DNA of 64,000 bases from Pholiota molesta. Lineage: Eukaryota; Basidiomycota; Agaricomycetes; Agaricales; Strophariaceae. The stretch covers positions 620,001 to 684,000 of the forward strand of contig JACGCK010000008.1 of NCBI GenBank assembly GCA_014925825.1, in the 5' to 3' direction. Within the stretch, counting starts at the first letter, position 1. Each line of letters starts with the position of its first letter. Below are positions 59,374 to 64,000 of the stretch, piece after piece. The position numbers and the translations under genes were made by a program. Under the pieces are notes generated by a model. That model had not been told where the DNA came from and did not search any database. It was given only the letters and a program-made list of their open reading frames with translations.

Positions 59374-60563
59374 TTCTCTGTAACACATCTATCTATTGCT
59401 CTCGTATTCTCATTGTACCTGTAGACCCACCTTTCGATAATGATATCCATGTCATATACCTAACAGTGAAATACCTTTCGTTGTCGCTCGTAAAGCTCAA
59501 GGATGCTAAGATAGAGAGAAAGTTCATGCTCATTGTTGCATTAAAAACCCAGTGGGAAAAGCACGCAATGGTAGAGACAAAATGCGAAAGAGGATCAGAC
59601 AAACCCCAAATCAACCATATCCCACCCGCCTTCGCCCCGATGTCGTGTGTCTTGTTGGTCGATACGCCCAACTCTGAACCTGCATTCTTTACCCTCCTGT
59701 CTTCTCCCTCTCCCTCTCGACCTCACAGACGCTCTGTATACTTAACCCAGTGGTAGTACAGTCTGTGGTACACATGAAGAAAGACGCCACGTAAAAACGT
59801 ATCGTAAAGCCCCATGGATAACAGCCTTGAAGAATGGTCTTGAGGAATAGCCTTGAAGCATTTCAGAAACTCTTGAGGATGGAAGACATCACAGAGCTGG
59901 TAGTTAGCACACAGAAAAGAATCGAACCAAGAGCCCTCATAAGTGTTAACGCGACGAAGACCAGACGACTCGAAAGATGGGAGGAAGAGAAACAGTAAGG
60001 AAGGCGGGAAAAGGAGGGAGAAGAGAAGGAAGGAAATATTAAACAAGAGCAAAAAATATATCAGAAGAGCCAAAAGAGGAGAAATAGGAGAAGGCGGCAG
60101 GCGGAAGACGTAAGACGAGGAAGAGCGAGACGAAGGAGACTAGGTAGGAACGTCGAAGAAGCAGGAGATACTCAAGGGAGACCACACACAAGCGAGCACG
60201 GCGAGCCAAGAGAAGCTCGCCTGGGGAGGACCTCCCATTTTTCGAATTCTTGATGCCTTGACGCTCTGTCGCCCGGAAGAGGTTGCCCTTCGGCTAGTTT
60301 CTTGGTGTCCCAGATGGAAGAGAAGGAAGAGTGATGGAGATTGCAACGGGAGAAATGACAGGCTTTTATACGTTAGCAGCCGGAGGAACAACGGTGGCTG
60401 GCTGTGATTAGAGTGGGGGACGATGTTCGATTTTGGATTGGCCTGGCAGCCACGCCCTTTGGTGAGTTAAACGATACGATTTGGACGCAAAGCTATGCAA
60501 CAACAACAATGTGTGGTTAGACGACATGAGCGGGGATTAGATGTGTTTTATATGTGATAGTCA
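59374..60563. other. 1.2-kb intergenic region with a polypurine tract
   Basis: Between the Gly/Met-rich gene and the RMND1-like stop. It contains a purine-dominated stretch at about 59968-60150 (GGAAGAGAAACAG, AAGGAGGGAGAAGAGAAGG). The minus-strand frames at 59723-60073 and 60140-60391 are Leu/Phe/Ser-rich because of this bias, and I do not call them genes. Nothing else recognised. Confidence 0.5.
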
Positions 60564-61894
60564 TTAAGCATGGGCAGGTTTGGATTCCTTTTCCTCGTCT
60601 GACCCAAAAGCCATGTGCCAGAGTTCCGGGCCATCGCGAATAAGAGCCTGACACGAGACGTGTTAGTCATTGTTGCAATAAGTGATAACATTTCGAACTT
60701 ACAATAACAACTTCGACGGCGATTAATGCAATAATAATAAGTTCCATAGAATGTGTAGATGACTGAAGAAGGGGCAACCGTCAGTATATATACAAACAGC
60801 GCAGAATTGCGAGCAGTCGTACCTCAGTCAGTAATTGACGAAGAGTAGATTGGGCCTCAGCAGCATATGTAATTTTGTCATTGAAAGAATTCGTTCGCGC
60901 TTTGATTTCCAAGGCGTCGCCCATAGATTTGAAGTACCCTAATGAAAGAGAAAGCACACTCTCCGTGAGACTAATTCGCAAAAAGGAACTTCGTTCCTCA
61001 CCTTCTAGCTCTGGCTCAGACCAATAAAAATCTGGGATCTCGCTGAAGTTCTCGCGGTTGAGGTTCAGCAGCTGTCGGAATTTCATAAGCTCGCCCAGCT
61101 TTTTTATTAATTGCTTGCGGCCCATTCCTGGTTTTCCAGTTGCGGCTAGTTTATAGGGAAGAAGGGCCATAGACGTCAGGTAGTGGTCCAAAGACACCTC
61201 CAAAGCAGATAGTGCTGTCGAACGAGATAGGGCTTGAGAGTATGCATATCGCGCCAGCAACGTCTCCTTTGGGAAAGTCATGGGTGGCAAGTTTTTGGGC
61301 AGGAGGTCGGGTTCGTTGAGAGGTGCAGTTTGTCCAAGAACAATCAAGTCTCCCTGCAATCTCGTAGGCCTTTGAACGAAATATTAACAATGGTTAAATG
61401 CAGTAGAAGACACGAGAGAAATCTTATGCACTCAATGGGGTCAACCGTGAACTCAAGCTCCTCCGTCTCTGGTTCACTCAAGGGAGACACTTGCATCTCA
61501 GGCGCCCGTTCAATGACTTCTTTCGTGAAACGCTTGCATCCGCCTCTCCCAAACCCCAACAGACAAAGCTACCATTTGAAAACACGAAGATCTCGCCTTC
61601 CTTTCCAGGTTCTCCCCATTTCGGAATCCACCACGACTCGTGAAGAGCCTGCGACCGCGGAGGCAGGTCCGGATGTGCTCGGAGACGCGAAAGAATGTAC
61701 CGTTCCGCAGTGGCAAGCGTAAAGATGGGCTTGATAACGCCACGAGTAGGTGTTGGGTTGGAACGAATAGGCAGCGATGCAGACGCAGATCTACGGAGGG
61801 GTGTTGTTGACTTCGGCTTTGCTTTCGCGTCAGAAAGCGGATTGTCGGACGGTGGTGATTTGGCCACCGAAGAATTGGAATAGTACGACGACAT
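60564..61894 (-). CDS. RMND1/Rmd1-like DUF155 protein
   Basis: Member of the DUF155 family (human RMND1, yeast Rmd1/Rmd8); RMND1 anchors mitochondrial ribosomes near mRNA maturation sites. A Ser/Pro-rich start (MSSYYSNSSVAKSPPSDNPL) precedes SWWIPKWGEPGKEGEIFVFS, NGSFVCWGLGEADA, RFTKEVIERAPEMQ, LQGDLIVLGQTAPLN, LARYAYSQALSRSTALSALE, KLGELMKFRQLLNLNREN, PDFYWSEPELE and GYFKSMGDALEIKARTNSFN. The C-terminal membrane span is MELIIIALIAVEVVI and the end is GPELWHMAFGSDEE. This is the full family order. A one-base gap at TT 61534-61535 (plus strand) breaks ADA-KRFTKEV. Introns lie near 61360, 61000, 60820 and 60700. Start at 61894 is the first ATG of the N-terminal frame; whether it encodes a mitochondrial signal is unclear. 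Confidence 0.85.
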
Positions 61895-62202
61895 CGAGAC
61901 GTTCCTGGCTTAGTTTGGCAGATAAATGACAAGATGCCCTGATTTATAGGTTGTTGCCATGAAGTGTGAGGTAGAATGGCACGAAACGCGGACATGACGG
62001 TAAGAGTTTAAGCTTGGAAACATTGTACCCTAATTCATATACACAAGACTTGGGGTATTCATGTCCTTCTCATGCCAGATAGTGACACAGAACAATAGTT
62101 ATTGGGGACTTTACTTCAATGCAATCAATGGACAGACAATTATTACTGTACTATTTCGACCGTAGGTTCACACCATGTTACGCGTTACGCTTATAATTCA
62201 CG

Positions 62203-62292
62203 GAATAACATGTTCATTTTCAAAATTACGGGTTACCGAACAAAAAATAGTTCATTATTGGATCACGTGACTGCGATTGAATAACATGTTCA
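62203..62292. repeat. 14-base direct repeat flanking a CACGTG box
   Basis: GAATAACATGTTCA occurs at 62203-62216 and exactly at 62279-62292, 76 bases apart. Each copy contains the palindrome AACATGTT. Between them lies TCACGTGA (62263-62270). It may be a paired factor site or the edges of a small decayed element. Confidence 0.7.
62264..62269. promoter_or_regulatory. CACGTG E-box upstream of the RMND1-like gene
   Basis: Full TCACGTGA octamer about 370 bases upstream of the RMND1-like start. Farther away than the other boxes; role uncertain. Confidence 0.3.
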
Positions 62293-62464
62293 ATTGGAAG
62301 GTTCATTTATGGTCTTAGCGACATGAACAACGTGAATAGTACAAGAAGCATTGACTGAAAGTATGCACACTGGATTGATGTCTCAAATCAAGTAAATTTT
62401 TGTTATACTCGACGGGCATGTACGTAAATTGACCTAGTACACGGAGAACCAAAGATGACCTGGG

Positions 62465-63220
62465 TTAATTAATTTTGGAATCTTCCTCAGGAGGGAAATC
62501 CAACAGACCCATCCTCCGAGTATCCACATCTCGAAACCGCGAGACAAGACAAGCAACCAACGTCACGACCCAACAGACATATTCCACTTTTTGTGCATTG
62601 CATTCAGCTTTCTTCAGAAACCAGTCTGCAAGCCAAGCATCCAAAATCATGCCGGTCATTTCTTATGCCGTGCATGCAATTTGCGATCTTGCTGCAGAAA
62701 CGAATGTGATAGACAAGCAACCAACCAAAAGGCACACTGGCCAGACATATGCTGCACGTGTACGCTGCGTACCGCTTTCTTCGAAACCGATCTTCGAGCT
62801 CTTCAGGATCTGGGAGCGAGGGGGGTGTGATTTCGCATCCTACAAGGATCTGAAAGGCGATCACAACCATAAGTATCATCGTAACGATGAAAAGCACATG
62901 GGACATACTTCAAAAGAGCCTGCCCAAACTAGGCAGCTCTCAAACACCCCAGCTTACTCACTGGGGAATAGGTTGCGACGAGAACTATAAGATGCAAAGA
63001 TAAATGAGTAACGAAGGACCGAGGCACAAAGATTCAGATACGGACCTCATCACATGGCACATCTACGGGATGCACACATAATTTCTGGAAATGCAGTACC
63101 GCATACTCCAACTTTCACTCCTACTGGGCGATTACCTAGGTCAAGGTGAGCATCGCGACGAAGGGCCGGGACTGAGCAAGACATACCCAGAGAAAGTGGG
63201 GATTTCGACCGAAGAACCAT
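62465..63220 (-). CDS. small multi-pass membrane protein, unknown family
   Basis: Spliced minus-strand gene I do not recognise. The start MVLRSKSPLSL (63220) is joined, across an intron with GTATGT donor and CCTAG acceptor, to a GNRPVGVKVGVCGTAF segment. Later come three hydrophobic stretches (VLFIVTMILMVVIAFQILV, CSICLASVPFGWLLVYHI, VEYVCWVVTLVACLV), the Asp/Glu/Arg-rich loop DPEELEDRFRRKRYA and an acidic tail (DFPPEEDSKIN). It is Cys-rich (about seven in the visible part). A frame change near 62670 (MHGI to MTGMILDAWLADWF) needs an indel or a further splice. Expression and exact exons are uncertain. Confidence 0.4.
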
Positions 63221-63540
63221 GTACGTGGGAGTCACCTTTATATAAACTCTGATTCACTTTAGGGCAGGTCTTTGTCACCCCAACGTGACCTATTTTTTGT
63301 CATGGTTGTCAAAGATAATCCTCTTTGAGTCTTTCGGAATATCTATGAATCCCGATCAGATGCTTGCATGTTAAAGATAGAAACGTTCATTGCAGGTTCA
63401 TTGGGTGTGGACCTGTGTGGACTTAAATGCGCAATGAGCCAGAGTAAGTAACTCGGGTTAATTTGTTCCTATCCCAATCCCAGAAATATATTATGCAGTA
63501 AATGTGACGATATCCAAGTGCTCTCATCATGATGCGGTCA

Positions 63541-64000
63541 TCAAAGTTCAAACCATCCAGCTTCACCATCTCATGGGCTAAACCCGTCCATCCGCGGCGA
63601 CGAGCCTTGCGCCCTGAAAGCTCTGTCGCAAACCTAAATAGAGCATCAAACAGAAAAGAGAAAAGAGCCTTGAGCACCATCGAATGTCAAGTCAAAAGCA
63701 AAAATCAAAACGCACCTTAGACATTCATCCAGTTTCCATCTTCCCCGACTATCCTCGGAAACTGAACTAGTATCATCCTCGCCGCTCCACGCAGGAGTAT
63801 ATGGCAATCCAGGACACATCCTCCTACTTAATGCATAGATCATCCCTGCGATGAATGCATCCTGCGACCCAAGCTCATCCACGATGTGGTCCTGTTTCTC
63901 ATGCGGCGTCTCCGTGTCCTGCGAGTCGTTGTCGTCATCATGTTCTTCTGTCGTTGTGTGCGTGTATTGGCTGCTCTCATTTGTGCCCTGCCCTTGACGC
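63541..64000 (-). CDS. possible Clp1-like (clampless) protein, 5' end beyond the window
   Basis: Only the C-terminal part is inside. It reads an acidic, His/Glu-rich stretch, then VDELGSQDAFIAGMIYALSR and RMCPGLPYTPAWSGEDD. After an intron (about 63633-63715) follow FATELSGRKARRRGWTGLAH and EMVKAGWFEL. The last residues need one base added at TT 63562-63563 (plus strand), giving the stop at 63541. The pattern of helical segment, YALSRR, PYTP and a basic Arg cluster reminds me of basidiomycete clampless1 (Clp1), a regulator of clamp-cell formation and dikaryotic growth. This rests on memory of the family, so the name is tentative. Confidence 0.4.

Larger units (their letters stand above)
61895..62464. 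other. intergenic region with a spaced direct repeat and E-box
   Basis: 570 bases between the RMND1-like start and the stop of the small membrane-protein gene. It holds the 14-base repeat pair and the CACGTG listed separately. Otherwise AT-rich, with no gene seen. Confidence 0.55.

Overview
This window is nuclear DNA from a mushroom-forming basidiomycete (Agaricomycetes). The genes are split by many GT...AG introns, mostly 50-65 bases long and often with a CTNAC-like branch site. Genes lie close together on both strands. Several families are typical of this group: DUF6593-like, Mug190-like C2/SMP, a fungal paladin, Caf120-like PH and a possible Clp1-like protein. Everything is read from the sequence and from family knowledge; no search was run. 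Coordinates of spliced genes are the outer limits from start codon to stop codon.

Layout. 0-11 kb: a Rieske/AIF-like oxidoreductase (minus, cut by the left edge), a small RWDD2/DUF1115 protein, an orphan secreted or membrane protein, a monocarboxylate-type MFS transporter and a vacuolar-type amino-acid transporter. 11-20.5 kb: a glycosyltransferase-like half of the arabinokinase family and, divergent from it, a large paladin-type phosphatase with three CX5R loops. 20.5-25 kb: gene-poor, with a DUF6593-like gene and an SH3 protein at its end. 25-38.6 kb: pICln, Mug190-like C2/SMP protein, ATG17, PCC1 (KEOPS), PA2G4/EBP1, a SAM methyltransferase and complex I subunit NDUFB8. 38.6-42.1 kb: a 3.5-kb stretch with no gene I can recognise. 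42-64 kb: Caf120-like PH protein, RAD2/XPG nuclease, COX11, DNAJC8/Spf31, a coiled-coil protein, a Gly/Met-rich protein, an RMND1/DUF155 protein, a small membrane protein and a possible Clp1-like gene cut by the right edge.

No operon-like or defence-type system is visible. Most genes are housekeeping: autophagy, tRNA modification, splicing, DNA repair, respiratory-chain assembly and membrane transport. Three nuclear genes for mitochondrial function (NDUFB8, COX11, RMND1-like) sit in the second half; their upstream regions carry CACGTG boxes, as do those of several other genes.

The most important observation for anyone using this sequence is that many obviously homologous coding exons are broken by an apparent single missing base. 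The base usually lies in a short homopolymer run, and adding one back restores the family's conserved reading. This affects at least a dozen genes, while a few (CAF120-like, PCC1, NDUFB8) read cleanly. I treat it as probable assembly error rather than mass pseudogenisation and describe the broken genes as genes.
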